Positions 1 to 8,373 of a stretch of 64,000 nt of DNA are shown in pieces (within the stretch, counting starts at the first letter, position 1; each line of letters opens with the position of its first letter). Under the pieces are notes generated by a model. That model had not been told where the DNA came from. It worked only from the letters and a program-made list of their open reading frames with translations, and did not search any database. Source of the stretch: Prevotella sp902465605 (GTDB taxonomy: Bacteria > Bacteroidota > Bacteroidia > Bacteroidales > Bacteroidaceae); the NCBI GenBank assembly GCA_902465605.1, contig CABQNT010000014.1:1-64000 (forward strand). The letters run 5' to 3'. A program made the translations under genes and the position numbers.

Positions 1-52
1 TGGTGTTATCCAATACCTTTTGCTGGTTGTAAGTCGAGTTCTTGAGGGATGA

Positions 53-529
53 CTAGTGTAGCCTGTACTCCATTTTCACAGCAGCACCACAGTCGGCCAT
101 GATTTTTGCCACTGCTTGCTTCTCCTCGTCCGAGCTGTTGTCACCAGGAGTGTAGGCCTCTCTCATCTTCTCCCAATCGTAGGTGCTTTTGCTGAAGTCG
201 GTCTCAACGAAGTATGTCAGTCCGTCGTTGCCCACGTATGCGTAGCTCACACTGCCTTGTCCGTGCGCCGGATAACCGTAGTATTTCATAACCTGTGCCA
301 TGGCAGTGGCTACGCAGCCCGTCTTGCAGTGTACGTTCTTGCCAGGAGCCAGCGGACATTGTAGATTATAGGGTGCATTCTGTCCCCAGGTTGTCTTGAG
401 CATGGGCGCCACCGATGGCTTTATCTTTCCCTTCATGAGGCTGAAGCATTCATATTGCGACATGTCTTTCGCATGGATGCCCGTGATGAGGCAACATGAA
501 ATGAGTGTGAGTAGGGTTTTCTTGTTCAT
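53..529 (-). pseudogene. C10 family cysteine protease (interpain/streptopain-like), truncated
   Basis: The 158 codons begin with a signal peptide (residues 1-20) and pass almost directly into the start of a C10 catalytic domain: TWGQNAPYN at about 47-55 and TGCVATAMAQVMKYYGYP around the presumed nucleophile Cys72. Family members normally carry a propeptide of roughly 100 residues between signal and catalytic domain, and a catalytic His well downstream; both are missing. The frame ends in TAG at 53-55, just after CGAAVKMEY, a point where the family sequence would continue. Beyond the stop the same frame stays open to the window edge (SSLKNSTYNQQKVLDNT), so a nonsense mutation in a longer gene is possible. 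Inference: a secreted protease remnant that is probably inactive. The family call is firm; pseudogene status depends on sequence left of the window. Confidence 0.7.
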
Positions 530-570
530 GACCTACAATGTAATTTTGTGAAATATGCTATATGGTAAAT

Positions 571-620
571 AATAAAAACAACAGGGATGGACACGCTTGT
601 GGCATGCTCATCCCTGTTGT
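571..620 (-). terminator. Rho-independent terminator of rng
   Basis: A perfect 12-bp stem (arms 578-589 and 609-620) lies just past the rng stop codon. On the minus strand it is followed by a T-rich run (577-571). It separates rng from the C10 protease remnant downstream. Confidence 0.8.
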
Positions 621-630
621 ATCAGAAAGT

Positions 631-2205
631 TTACTTTGTTTCTATCTCTTCCTTCATGTCAATAAACTGCTTTTTTGAATTGTAGAATTCATATTGCAAA
701 AACGCTAGTTTTTGTGAAGGGATGACATTAACTCCAAGTCCATATTTAATCTGCCACTTACGTTTCAGGGAGAAGACTCCTTGATTGATATAGGCGGCTA
801 CATACGGATGAACATGGAGAGTGAACCGTTTAATTCCTATTTTATTGACTAGTTTGTCAATTTTTCTTTCAAGTAGATCGGTAAATAAAATACTTGACTT
901 AATTTTACCTGTGCCATTACACGTGGGGCATGTCTCGTCAACATTGACATCCATTACAGGTCTTACTCGTTGTCTAGTAATTTGCATCAATCCAAACTTG
1001 CTCAGTGGGAGAATGTTGTGACGTGCACGATCACTTTGCATGTTCTTGCACATGCGTTCGTAGAGCATCTGTCGATCTTCAGCAAGATGCATGTCGATAA
1101 AATCAACAACGATAATGCCTCCCATGTCACGCAGTCTGAGCTGCCGTGCCAATTCGTCTGCTGCCCCAAGGTTTACTTCAAGCGCATTTGCTTCTTGGTC
1201 ATTTTCTTTTCGTGTTCGGTTCCCACTATTTACATCCACGACATGAAGGGCCTCGGTATGCTCAATGATAAGATAGGCTCCATGCTTGTAGTTGATGGTC
1301 TTACCGAAGCTAGACTTAATTTGTTTTGTGATGTTGAAATTATCAAAGATAGGCACTTTGCCCGTGTACCGCTTCACAATGCCCGACTTGCTCGGGGCTA
1401 TTAACGTGACATAGTCTTTAACCTGCCTAAATGCTTCTTCATCATTAATATAAATATTCTCGAAGCTTGGGTTAAATATATCTCTTAATAACGCGATTGC
1501 TCGTACGGCCTCTTCATATACTAATTGAGGTCGTTGTTGGGTTTTCTGGACTTTGACAATTGCATCTTGCCAACGCTTTGCCAGCACTTTCATCTCGCCG
1601 TCTAACTCAGCAACTCTTTTTCCTTCTGCCACCGTGCGTACGATGACGCCGCAGTTTTTAGGTTTAATGCTGCGGACGAGCTGTTTCAACCTGGCGCGTT
1701 CCTCACCGTTTTTGATTTTTGAAGACACGGAAACTTTGTCACCAAAAGGAATCAAAACTAAAAAGCGGCCTGCAAAAGACAGTTCAGCAGTTAGTCGTGG
1801 ACCTTTGGTTGAAATAGGTTCTTTAACTATTTGCACCAATACTTCTTGCCCTAAGGTCAGTGTCGACTGAACGCTACCGTCTTTTGGAAGGTCAGGCAGA
1901 TGTGAAGCTTTGGCAAATGGATAAAGTTTTTTTCTGTCACTTTGTACTTGTTTTAAGTACTTCGCATACGAATTAAATTGGCTCCCTAAGTCAAGATAGT
2001 GAAGAAAAGCGTCTCTTTCATATCCTACATCCACAAAACAGGCATTCAAGCCTGGCATAAGTTTTTTTACTTTTGCAATGTAGACATTTCCAACAGAGAA
2101 AGTTGCAGAGCGCGGTTCGTTCTGGTATTCAACCAGACGCTTATCCTCTAACAGTGCCGTGGCAATGTCTTTCTCCTGGACGTCAATAACAACTTCGCTG
2201 GTCAT
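631..2205 (-). CDS. rng: Ribonuclease E/G family protein (RNase G)
   Basis: The 524-residue protein is an endoribonuclease of the RNase E/G family, which processes rRNA and starts mRNA decay in the cytoplasm. An S1-like RNA-binding stretch (SVGNVYIAKVKKLMPGLNACFVDVG cut short here; about residues 38-70) is followed by the catalytic DNase-I-like subdomain with VVDVNSGNRT (Asp324) and VVDFIDM (Asp368), equivalent to the two metal-binding aspartates of E. coli RNase E. CPTCNG (Cys426, Cys429) matches the Zn-link that joins dimer halves. The length fits RNase G; there is no long C-terminal degradosome scaffold as in RNase E. The gene has a terminator at each end, so it seems to be its own unit, although its promoter was not recognised. 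Confidence 0.95.
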   Translation of the reverse strand: MTSEVVIDVQEKDIATALLEDKRLVEYQNEPRSATFSVGNVYIAKVKKLMPGLNACFVDVGYERDAFLHYLDLGSQFNSYAKYLKQVQSDRKKLYPFAKASHLPDLPKDGSVQSTLTLGQEVLVQIVKEPISTKGPRLTAELSFAGRFLVLIPFGDKVSVSSKIKNGEERARLKQLVRSIKPKNCGVIVRTVAEGKRVAELDGEMKVLAKRWQDAIVKVQKTQQRPQLVYEEAVRAIALLRDIFNPSFENIYINDEEAFRQVKDYVTLIAPSKSGIVKRYTGKVPIFDNFNITKQIKSSFGKTINYKHGAYLIIEHTEALHVVDVNSGNRTRKENDQEANALEVNLGAADELARQLRLRDMGGIIVVDFIDMHLAEDRQMLYERMCKNMQSDRARHNILPLSKFGLMQITRQRVRPVMDVNVDETCPTCNGTGKIKSSILFTDLLERKIDKLVNKIGIKRFTLHVHPYVAAYINQGVFSLKRKWQIKYGLGVNVIPSQKLAFLQYEFYNSKKQFIDMKEEIETK

Positions 2206-2233
2206 TTCTCTTCTTACTTTGCTTAGTTACATC

Positions 2234-2280
2234 AAAAAAGGGCGTGTCAAATATCCTTCATAGGACTTTTTGACGCGCCC
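2234..2280 (-). terminator. Terminator/attenuator hairpin upstream of rng
   Basis: A 12-bp stem with one G-U pair (arms about 2240-2251 and 2269-2280) is followed on the minus strand by TTTTTT (2239-2234). It lies after the small basic protein gene and only about 30 bases before the rng start codon. It therefore either ends the HU/small-protein transcript or acts as an attenuator in the rng leader. Confidence 0.75.
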
Positions 2281-2308
2281 CACTGTCTATATAGACTATC
2301 AAGCCATG

Positions 2309-2398
2309 TTATTTGCTCTTATGTCTATTCTTTCTTAATCTTTTTTTACGCTTGTGCGTAGCCATCTTGTGGCCCTTCTTTTTCTTACCGTTTGGCAT
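2309..2398 (-). CDS. 29-residue very basic protein, probable small ribosomal protein
   Basis: The reading frame is MPNGKKKKGHKMATHK followed by RKKRLRKNRHKSK, 29 residues, more than half Lys, Arg or His. Near-identical short proteins starting MPNGKK and containing ATHKRKKRLRKN occur across Bacteroidetes, from memory. The composition is that of a ribosomal protein extension threading through rRNA. A novel protein named bL38 was reported from the Flavobacterium johnsoniae ribosome; that this gene is bL38 is only a guess. It follows the HU gene by 96 bases on the same strand and is closed by the hairpin at 2234-2280. The coding call is fairly sure, the function is not. Confidence 0.75.
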   Translation of the reverse strand: MPNGKKKKGHKMATHKRKKRLRKNRHKSK

Positions 2399-2494
2399 AA
2401 TTTTAAATGTTTAAAAATAATATGTTTTGTACTAAATTTTCTATATTAATAGATGTAGAATACCAATTTGATAATTCACAACTTAAAAGTTGCC

Positions 2495-2773
2495 TTACGC
2501 TTTCATCGCATTGATGAAACTCTTAGATGGTTTAAAGCTGGGCAAATCGTGTGCATCAATTGTAATTGTGGTGTTCTTTTGGATGTTCCTTGCTGTCTTT
2601 GCCGCTCTGTGCTTGATAATAAAGCTACCAAAACCTCTCAAATAAACATTTTCTCTTTTCTTGAGAAGGCTATCCTTTACAGTACTCATGAAGCATTCTA
2701 CCACAGCTGCTACTTCTTTTTTCTGTAAGCCGGTAGACATTGAAATTTCGTTGATGATATCTGCTTTCGTCAT
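2495..2773 (-). CDS. HU family DNA-binding protein
   Basis: The 92-residue protein has the full HU/IHF fold: N-terminal helices (MTKADIINEISMSTGLQKKE), the beta-arm entry with the diagnostic VYLRGFGSFIIKHRAAKTARN (positions about 43-63), and a C-terminal helix. This is the nucleoid-associated, DNA-bending histone-like family. It could be HU or a DNA-bending paralogue; Bacteroidetes usually carry several and the exact one cannot be named. A TAnnTTTG box lies about 55 bases upstream. The small basic gene downstream may be cotranscribed. Confidence 0.93.
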   Translation of the reverse strand: MTKADIINEISMSTGLQKKEVAAVVECFMSTVKDSLLKKRENVYLRGFGSFIIKHRAAKTARNIQKNTTITIDAHDLPSFKPSKSFINAMKA

Positions 2774-2826
2774 TGTATTTATTGTTATTTGTTGTTATTT
2801 TTTATCTCGTACCTCAATTTTGATTT

Positions 2827-2835
2827 GCAAATATA
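2827..2835 (-). promoter_or_regulatory. Promoter -7 element for the HU gene
   Basis: On the minus strand TATATTTGC matches the Bacteroidetes -7 consensus TAnnTTTG. It would give an HU leader of about 50 bases. No clear -33 TTTG was found at the usual spacing. Confidence 0.55.
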
Positions 2836-3266
2836 GTTGTTTTTTGCGTGATAGAGAAATATATTTAGTTATTTTTGCCAAAATACTTCATAAAAATAGT
2901 TCAGAAGTAGTTCTTATCCAAGAACTTATATATCTACATTAAGAAAATATACCCATTTCACCTTTATGAATCTACCTTTGTGCTATGAAACAGGTGTAGC
3001 TGTTTTTCCCCGTTTTATGTCACAAGCTTTACCATCATATCCATGTTCTCAGTTCATTGCATTAGCCTAAGATTGTGGAGATGTGAGAATAACTTGTAAT
3101 TCGAAACATGTTTTTCAAGGGTATTAAATGCGATTTTGAAATCTTTTTGGTGGCTGACCTTCACCTGATGACAATAGGCAACATAGGTCAGAAAAAGCAC
3201 TCCTGCTGTAGATTAACAGCATGAAATGCAGAGCTATGTGGAAGATATTTTGCCGAATAGGCGCAA
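2836..3266. other. Intergenic stretch, no gene seen
   Basis: About 430 bases without a convincing reading frame. It contains an orphan TACCTTTG at 2973-2980 on the plus strand with no -33 partner. Near 3150-3225 are two short inverted repeats (CTGACCT/AGGTCAG and GCTGT/ACAGC) that could be a weak 3' end for the DUF4332 gene. Confidence 0.4.
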
Positions 3267-3674
3267 TTAGTATTCCATGATTGCTGGTAATTCTTTGGCT
3301 TGATCAATCATTTTCTGAACTTCTGAAACAGAGGGCACGCGGTTTACCAAGTTTCTCTTATTATTAATTTCTTCAAGTTTTTGCTGTAAATTCTCTGCTA
3401 CTCGGTGTTTCAGTTCCTTCACCGTGTCAACACCAGCGGCTTCCAAAAGTTCAGAGAACTGTGGACCAACACCGTTAATGCGCATCAAGTCAGCATGGTT
3501 TGTCCACTTCAGAATACTTTTACCACTTATCCCTGTAGTTTCTTCTAGGGTTTTACGACCGGCAGGATTTTTTGCCTTTTGCAGCAAATCATCCACTGTA
3601 TTGATACCTGCTTGAACAAGTTTTTTTGCATTTACGTTGCCGATTCCCTCGATGTCAATAATCTCGTAAGTCAT
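3267..3674 (-). CDS. DUF4332 helix-hairpin-helix protein
   Basis: The 135-residue protein carries two helix-hairpin-helix-like units, IEGIGNVNAKKLVQAGINTV at about 8-27 and MRINGVGPQFSELLEAAGVD at about 64-83, each with the hxGhGxxxA/S pattern that usually contacts DNA backbone. This is the DUF4332 arrangement. Family function is not established; a role in DNA handling is inferred from the fold and from the dinB gene being divergent next door. There is no signal peptide or membrane segment. Confidence 0.8.
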   Translation of the reverse strand: MTYEIIDIEGIGNVNAKKLVQAGINTVDDLLQKAKNPAGRKTLEETTGISGKSILKWTNHADLMRINGVGPQFSELLEAAGVDTVKELKHRVAENLQQKLEEINNKRNLVNRVPSVSEVQKMIDQAKELPAIMEY

Positions 3675-3716
3675 CTTTGTTTAAAATTAGTTTATGAAAG
3701 GTTTCTTTTCGCATCG

Positions 3717-3725
3717 CCAAAGTTA
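3717..3725 (-). promoter_or_regulatory. Promoter -7 element for the DUF4332 gene
   Basis: TAACTTTGG on the minus strand matches TAnnTTTG and lies about 43 bases before the start codon at 3674. Confidence 0.5.
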
Positions 3726-3811
3726 ACGATAAATACCTAGATATCAAAATATTTCCAGCTGTATTTTGTTAGAATTTACGAGCCATTATTGTGAGCTTTA
3801 ATGCGTTGTTC

Positions 3812-3843
3812 TTGTGCAATATATAATAAATGTGTAGATTTGC
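3812..3843 (+). promoter_or_regulatory. dinB promoter abutting the start codon
   Basis: TTG at 3812-3814, a 20-base spacer and TAGATTTGC at 3835-3843 form a good Bacteroidetes promoter. The -7 box ends directly before the ATGATG at 3844, so transcription should begin at or inside the start codons. Confidence 0.6.
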
Positions 3844-4935
3844 ATGATGAGAAAAATAATCCATGTTGATATGGATGCCTTTTACGCTTCGGTAGAACAG
3901 CGTGACCATCCCGAATTAAGAGGCAAACCGGTCGCGGTAGGTCATGACGGACCGCGTGGGGTAGTGAGCACGGCAAGTTACGAGGCGCGCAAGTTTGGCG
4001 TGCATTCGGCCATGGCCATGAGCAAAGCCAAGCGTCTGTGTCCGCAATTGATTATTGTGCCTCACAGCGGAGAGGTGTACCGAGAAGTTTCCATACAGGT
4101 TCGTGAGATATTTCGTGAATACACGGACATCATTGAACCTATATCCTTAGATGAGGCATTTTTGGACGTAACTAACAATAAAAAGGATATAGACAATCCC
4201 TTGACCATCGCCCTTGAAATAAAAAAGAAGATACGAGAAACCACTCATTTGACTGCTTCTGCCGGCGTGTCTTTCAATAAATTTCTAGCCAAGATAGCTT
4301 CTGATTATCGAAAACCTGATGGAATGTTTGAGATTAGTCATGAAGATGCGTACGATTTTATTGGTCAGTTGAAGATAGAAAAGTTTTGGGGCATCGGACC
4401 AAAGACAGCTGAGCAAATGCATAAAATGGGAATCTTTACAGGCGAACAGTTGCGCCACGTTTCTGAACAACACTTGATTGACGTGTTTGGTAAGATGGGC
4501 AGCGTGTACTATCATGATGCCAGAGGCGAAGATGAACGGCCTGTCGTCAGCCATTGGATACGCAAATCTGTTGGCTGCGAACGTACATTCCAGGAAGATC
4601 TCACCCTGCGCTCAGCCGTCTTAATTGAACTTTACCACACGGTGTTGGAACTGATTGAACGAATCAAAGAGGCTGATTTTGAAGGCAAGACACTGACCTT
4701 GAAAATCAAATTTGATGATTTTACGCATATAACCAGAAGCGCAACGGTAGATCATTGTTTGCAAACCAAAGACCAAATACTACCTCTGGCAAAGAGTTTG
4801 TTACGTGAGGTGGATTACTCCCATCGAGCTATCAGGCTGATGGGACTGTCTGTAAACAACCCTCATGCAGACGATAAGGCTGAAAAGGAAATACGATGGG
4901 AAGAAGGATGGATAGATGGCTTTCAAGATGCCTAA
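3844..4935 (+). CDS. dinB: DNA polymerase IV (Y-family)
   Basis: The 363-residue protein is a Y-family translesion polymerase. The palm begins HVDMDAFYASVEQRD with the metal ligand Asp9, and SLDEAF places Asp103-Glu104, the catalytic pair, at exactly the family position. GVSFNKFLAKIASDYRKPDG, the helix-hairpin-helix thumb (GIGPKTAEQMHKMGI, about 182-196) and a little-finger domain follow. The length is normal. The start is either of two consecutive ATG codons; the adjacent promoter favours the second one or a leaderless message. No LexA-like operator was recognised. The gene is alone on this strand, with pyk about 220 bases downstream behind its own promoter. Confidence 0.96.
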   Translation: MMRKIIHVDMDAFYASVEQRDHPELRGKPVAVGHDGPRGVVSTASYEARKFGVHSAMAMSKAKRLCPQLIIVPHSGEVYREVSIQVREIFREYTDIIEPISLDEAFLDVTNNKKDIDNPLTIALEIKKKIRETTHLTASAGVSFNKFLAKIASDYRKPDGMFEISHEDAYDFIGQLKIEKFWGIGPKTAEQMHKMGIFTGEQLRHVSEQHLIDVFGKMGSVYYHDARGEDERPVVSHWIRKSVGCERTFQEDLTLRSAVLIELYHTVLELIERIKEADFEGKTLTLKIKFDDFTHITRSATVDHCLQTKDQILPLAKSLLREVDYSHRAIRLMGLSVNNPHADDKAEKEIRWEEGWIDGFQDA

Positions 4936-5031
4936 TAAGAATCTTTCTCATAACTATGAACACCATCTCGTGTTAAATTTTATATTGTGTGCTAAATCAG
5001 CAGGAATGAGGCTTTGAAAAACTTAAAATCA

Positions 5032-5064
5032 TTTGGACGTATCAGATATCTTTTGTAATTTTGC
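5032..5064 (+). promoter_or_regulatory. pyk promoter
   Basis: TTTG at 5032-5035, a 20-base spacer and TAATTTTGC at 5056-5064 match the Bacteroidetes consensus well. The leader would be about 85 bases. Confidence 0.7.
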
Positions 5065-5152
5065 ATAGAATAAAAAAGCAATATTTGCATTGATGATTTG
5101 GCCTGAACCTTCTTTTTTGTGCAGGTCATACATCAAATGAATCATCATCATC

Positions 5153-6619
5153 ATGAAACAAACAAAGATAGTATGTTCGATCAGTGATCGGAATTGCAGT
5201 GAGGAGTTTTTACGAAAATTATTTTTCGCAGGTATGAATGTCGTGCGTATGAATACTGCTCACGCCACTATAGAGGGGATGAAGAACATCATTAAGAATG
5301 TTCGCGCTGTCTCTTCTCACCTCGCATTGTTGATAGACACCAAAGGCCCGGAGGTGAGAACCACGAACGTAGCTGAACCCTTGCTGTACAAAACAGGTGA
5401 GGTTGTAAAGATTTTCGGTAGGCCGGACGTAGACAGCACACACGACATCATTAACGTTTCGTATGCTGATATTGCAAAAGATTTGAAAGTTGGCAACGAC
5501 ATCTTAATCGACGATGGAGCGCTGGACATGAGAGTGATTGACATTATCGGGCCGATGGTGGTGGCACAAGTGATGAACGACGGCGTTCTTGGAGCTCATA
5601 AAAGTGTGAATATACCAGGCAGACACATCGACTTACCCGCACTTACCGAGAAAGACAAACACAACATTCTCTTTGCTATCGAGCAGGACATTGACTTTAT
5701 TGCACATTCTTTTGTACGCAATGCACAGGATGTAAAAGCCGTGCAAGACATCCTTGATGAACACCACAGCGACATCAAAATCATTTCAAAGATAGAAAAT
5801 CAAGAAGGTGTTGATAACATCGATGAGATTATAGATGCCTCTTATGGCATCATGATTGCCCGCGGTGACCTGGGTATCGAGGTTCCCATCGAGGAAATAC
5901 CCGGCATTCAGCGCCAAATCATTCGCAAGTGCGTCATGAAGAAAAAGCCGGTCATCGTGGCTACGCAGATGCTTCACACCATGATTAACAATCCGCGACC
6001 CACGCGAGCCGAAGTAACCGACATTGCCAACGCCATCTATTCTCGAACAGATGCATTGATGCTCAGTGGTGAAACGGCATCTGGGCGATATCCTGTAGAC
6101 GCTGTACAGACTATGGCGCGCATTGCTGAGCAGGCCGAAGCCGACAGAACATGGGAAACAACCATCAATCCCATGGCTCATGGTTATGAAACCCAACGGG
6201 AATTCTTGGCACATTCAGCCATTGAATCTACCCGTCGACTGGGCGTGAAGGGTATCATCACGGCCAGCGAGACAGGACAAACGGCTCGCACGCTGTCGGC
6301 TTTCCGCGGTGCCACACCTATCTTGGCCATCTGCTATAGAGAGAAAACGCAACGATTGCTGAACTTGAGTTACGGAATTATGCCTATATACCAAAAAGAA
6401 CATACCAGTTCTGAATACCTCTTTACGGCAGCCCTTAGGATGCTACGGCAGAAGGGATATATCAAACCAGAGGATAAAATTGCCTACCTCAGCGGCAGCT
6501 TCGGGAAGAACGGTGGTACCACTTTGCTCGAAATCAATAAAGTAGGGCAGGTGTTTGATAACTCATACGAGTTCCACCTTCCACATTATGTGAAGGATGA
6601 AACAGAAGCGAAGCGATAA
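5153..6619 (+). CDS. pyk: Pyruvate kinase
   Basis: The 488-residue enzyme converts phosphoenolpyruvate and ADP to pyruvate and ATP in the last step of glycolysis. It shows the TIM-barrel start (KIVCSISDRNCSEEFLRKLF), the active-site MIARGDLGIEVPIEEIP and the substrate loop VATQMLHTMINNPRPTRAE followed by DALMLSGETASGRYP. The C-terminal regulatory domain ends in GTTLLEIN. Normal fold and length. Its 3' end overlaps an upstream extension of the next frame, but the oxidoreductase most likely starts after the pyk stop. Confidence 0.96.
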   Translation: MKQTKIVCSISDRNCSEEFLRKLFFAGMNVVRMNTAHATIEGMKNIIKNVRAVSSHLALLIDTKGPEVRTTNVAEPLLYKTGEVVKIFGRPDVDSTHDIINVSYADIAKDLKVGNDILIDDGALDMRVIDIIGPMVVAQVMNDGVLGAHKSVNIPGRHIDLPALTEKDKHNILFAIEQDIDFIAHSFVRNAQDVKAVQDILDEHHSDIKIISKIENQEGVDNIDEIIDASYGIMIARGDLGIEVPIEEIPGIQRQIIRKCVMKKKPVIVATQMLHTMINNPRPTRAEVTDIANAIYSRTDALMLSGETASGRYPVDAVQTMARIAEQAEADRTWETTINPMAHGYETQREFLAHSAIESTRRLGVKGIITASETGQTARTLSAFRGATPILAICYREKTQRLLNLSYGIMPIYQKEHTSSEYLFTAALRMLRQKGYIKPEDKIAYLSGSFGKNGGTTLLEINKVGQVFDNSYEFHLPHYVKDETEAKR

Positions 6620-6650
6620 ACGACCGTGGCTAACTTTGAACAAAAATGAA

Positions 6651-7628
6651 ATGAACATTGGAATAATTGGAACGGGTAAAATCGTCAACGAAATGATTCC
6701 CGTAGTCCAAGAAATCAGTGGTATTACGATTCAAGCCATTTGCAGCCGACCGCAAAGTCTTTCAAAGGCAGAGCGGTTGGCTGCTTTGTTTCATATTAAA
6801 GAGGTCTACAATGATTATGATGCCATGCTCCACGAGAGTGACATCGATTTTGTTTACGTGGCTGTAGCCAATCATGCACATGCAACATACGCACGGCGTG
6901 CCTTGTTGGCCAAGAAAAATGTCATCATCGAAAAACCCATCTGTACGTCTGTTGCTGAATTGGAAGAGCTGATGCAGTTGACATTTGCGAACAACTTGTA
7001 TATATTCGAAGCTGTTACCCTGTTGCACATGCCCCACTATCGATTGATAAAAGACGAGTTACTGGCGCAACTGGGGCGTATCAAATTGATAGTGTGTAAT
7101 TACAGTCAACGCTCCAGTAGGTACGATTTGTATTTAAATCACCAGTTAACCCCTGCGTTTGATCCGGCATGCCATGGTGGGGCTTTGATGGACATCAACG
7201 TCTACAACATCAATTTTGTCGTATCATTGTTTGGCGAGCCCATTCGCGCGGAGTATCATCCCAATGTGGGACATAACAAAATTGATACCTCTGGAGTAGC
7301 CATTTTGACCTATCCTGATTTTGTGGCTACCTGCATTGGTGCAAAAGATTGTGACGGACATTCATTTGGAGCTATACAGGGTGGCGAGGGTCGCATAGTC
7401 GTCACAGGACCCGTCAGTACGCTATCTGAATTGGAACTGAGTAAGGACGGCAAACCGCAAACCATCAACATTCAGCCAAAAAAGCATAGGTTGGCTTTTG
7501 AATTCGAGCATTTTCGTGATATTTATCACGCCCATAAGGTAGATGAAATGGAGCATTACTTGCAAATTTCTCACCAAGTGATGAAAGTAATCGATCAACT
7601 GCGAGACAATACCTTATTTAATAAATAG
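6651..7628 (+). CDS. Gfo/Idh/MocA family oxidoreductase
   Basis: The 325-residue protein opens with the Rossmann motif MNIGIIGTGKIVNEMIP. The family's second signature, EKPICTS, lies near residue 105. This is the NAD(P)-dependent sugar/inositol dehydrogenase-like family. The substrate cannot be told; the absence of a signal peptide argues for a cytoplasmic enzyme. An ATG 54 bases further upstream, inside pyk, is in frame, but it precedes the Rossmann start by 18 unconserved residues, so the ATG at 6651 was chosen. It sits 31 bases after pyk and is probably cotranscribed. Confidence 0.88.
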   Translation: MNIGIIGTGKIVNEMIPVVQEISGITIQAICSRPQSLSKAERLAALFHIKEVYNDYDAMLHESDIDFVYVAVANHAHATYARRALLAKKNVIIEKPICTSVAELEELMQLTFANNLYIFEAVTLLHMPHYRLIKDELLAQLGRIKLIVCNYSQRSSRYDLYLNHQLTPAFDPACHGGALMDINVYNINFVVSLFGEPIRAEYHPNVGHNKIDTSGVAILTYPDFVATCIGAKDCDGHSFGAIQGGEGRIVVTGPVSTLSELELSKDGKPQTINIQPKKHRLAFEFEHFRDIYHAHKVDEMEHYLQISHQVMKVIDQLRDNTLFNK

Positions 7629-7664
7629 AATCTTTGAGCCGACTCAGAAAAATATCTACAAGGC

Positions 7665-7838
7665 ATGAAACAGAAAAGTTTGACAGAGAGTGAATATCGC
7701 CAACACATCAAGGAACTGGAAGAAGCACTTGAATATGAACGACTTCGCAATTACGCCTACGAGTAACTCTTCGAGATTACCGAAAAAGAAGAAGGTATCA
7801 CGATTTTGAAAAAAGGCGATAAGCCGAATACGAAATAG
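7665..7838 (+). pseudogene. IS3-type transposase helper ORF, interrupted by a stop
   Basis: The frame reads MKQKSLTESEYRQHIKELEE onward for 57 residues, with TAA at 7764-7766 replacing codon 34, then LFEITEKEEGITILKKGDK to a natural stop. The coiled start and the EEGITILKK tail resemble the C-terminal part of small OrfA proteins encoded before IS3-type transposases. No OrfB or inverted repeats follow. This is therefore an isolated remnant with a nonsense mutation. The family is recognised from memory of the tail motif. Confidence 0.55.
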
Positions 7839-7870
7839 CACTAACTATATTAATCTTTTGCCCCATGTGT

Positions 7871-7936
7871 CCAAACTCATTGAGTTTGGTCTCCAATCTC
7901 AATGGGTTTGCCCTTCAATGTCAATGGGTTTGGGGG
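7871..7936 (+). repeat. 22-base-period repeat, cluster 1
   Basis: Three units start at 7876, 7898 and 7920, each with the core TCAAT/TCATT-GRGTTTG. The first unit forms an inverted pair with the preceding bases (CCAAACTCATTGAGTTTGG, 7871-7889). A further CATAGAGATT near 7945 recurs in cluster 2. The cluster lies after the IS remnant and before the AraC-type gene. Confidence 0.75.
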
Positions 7937-8301
7937 ATAAAGTCATAGAGATTGATTTTCAAACTTAAATCTCTGCCATCACTCTAGATTTTTACATGTC
8001 GGGTAGACCATATTTTATCGGAAATAAGTTAACTTTTCTTATTGAAATGATGTCTTTTTTAGACGCAAATCATACCCACTCATCCAACCCGTTATACAAT
8101 GTCATGAATGCTGACAATCCATTCGTCAAAAACACGGCAGTTTTGTTCATTTCTGCTAAACAGCTTTTTCTTCACACGAAATATAAGTACTTAGGAATCT
8201 TCTTTATGCGCCAATATTATTCATTTTCACGCACACCCGATGGTGAATGTCGGAAAAAACTTTTTTTATCGTAAAATCTTATCAAATTTTTATTGAAAAA
8301 C
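7937..8301. other. Intergenic stretch, no gene supported
   Basis: AT-rich sequence between the repeat cluster and the AraC-type promoter. An open frame at 7996-8274 has no recognisable family and atypical composition, and was not accepted. Confidence 0.35.
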
Positions 8302-8333
8302 TTGATGAAATGAAAAAATATGCATATATTTGC
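8302..8333 (+). promoter_or_regulatory. Promoter of the AraC-type regulator
   Basis: TTG at 8302-8304, a 20-base spacer and TATATTTGC at 8325-8333. It overlaps the most upstream possible start (8320), so the start at 8374 is the one used. Confidence 0.65.
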
Positions 8334-8373
8334 AAAAGAAAGAATAGTTTCGGATTTTTTTAATTTGGGTGAT

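Noticed and set aside
2973..2980. Promoter for a small RNA
   Set aside because: A lone TACCTTTG without a -33 partner or a recognisable transcript.
3776..3976. Minus-strand gene over the dinB start
   Set aside because: It is antisense to the strongly conserved DinB active site and has no family.
7996..8274. 92-codon gene
   Set aside because: No recognisable motif and composition like intergenic DNA; it directly precedes and abuts the AraC-type promoter.
8320..8373. Upstream start for the AraC-type regulator
   Set aside because: It lies within the -33/-7 promoter; the protein is conserved only from 8374.
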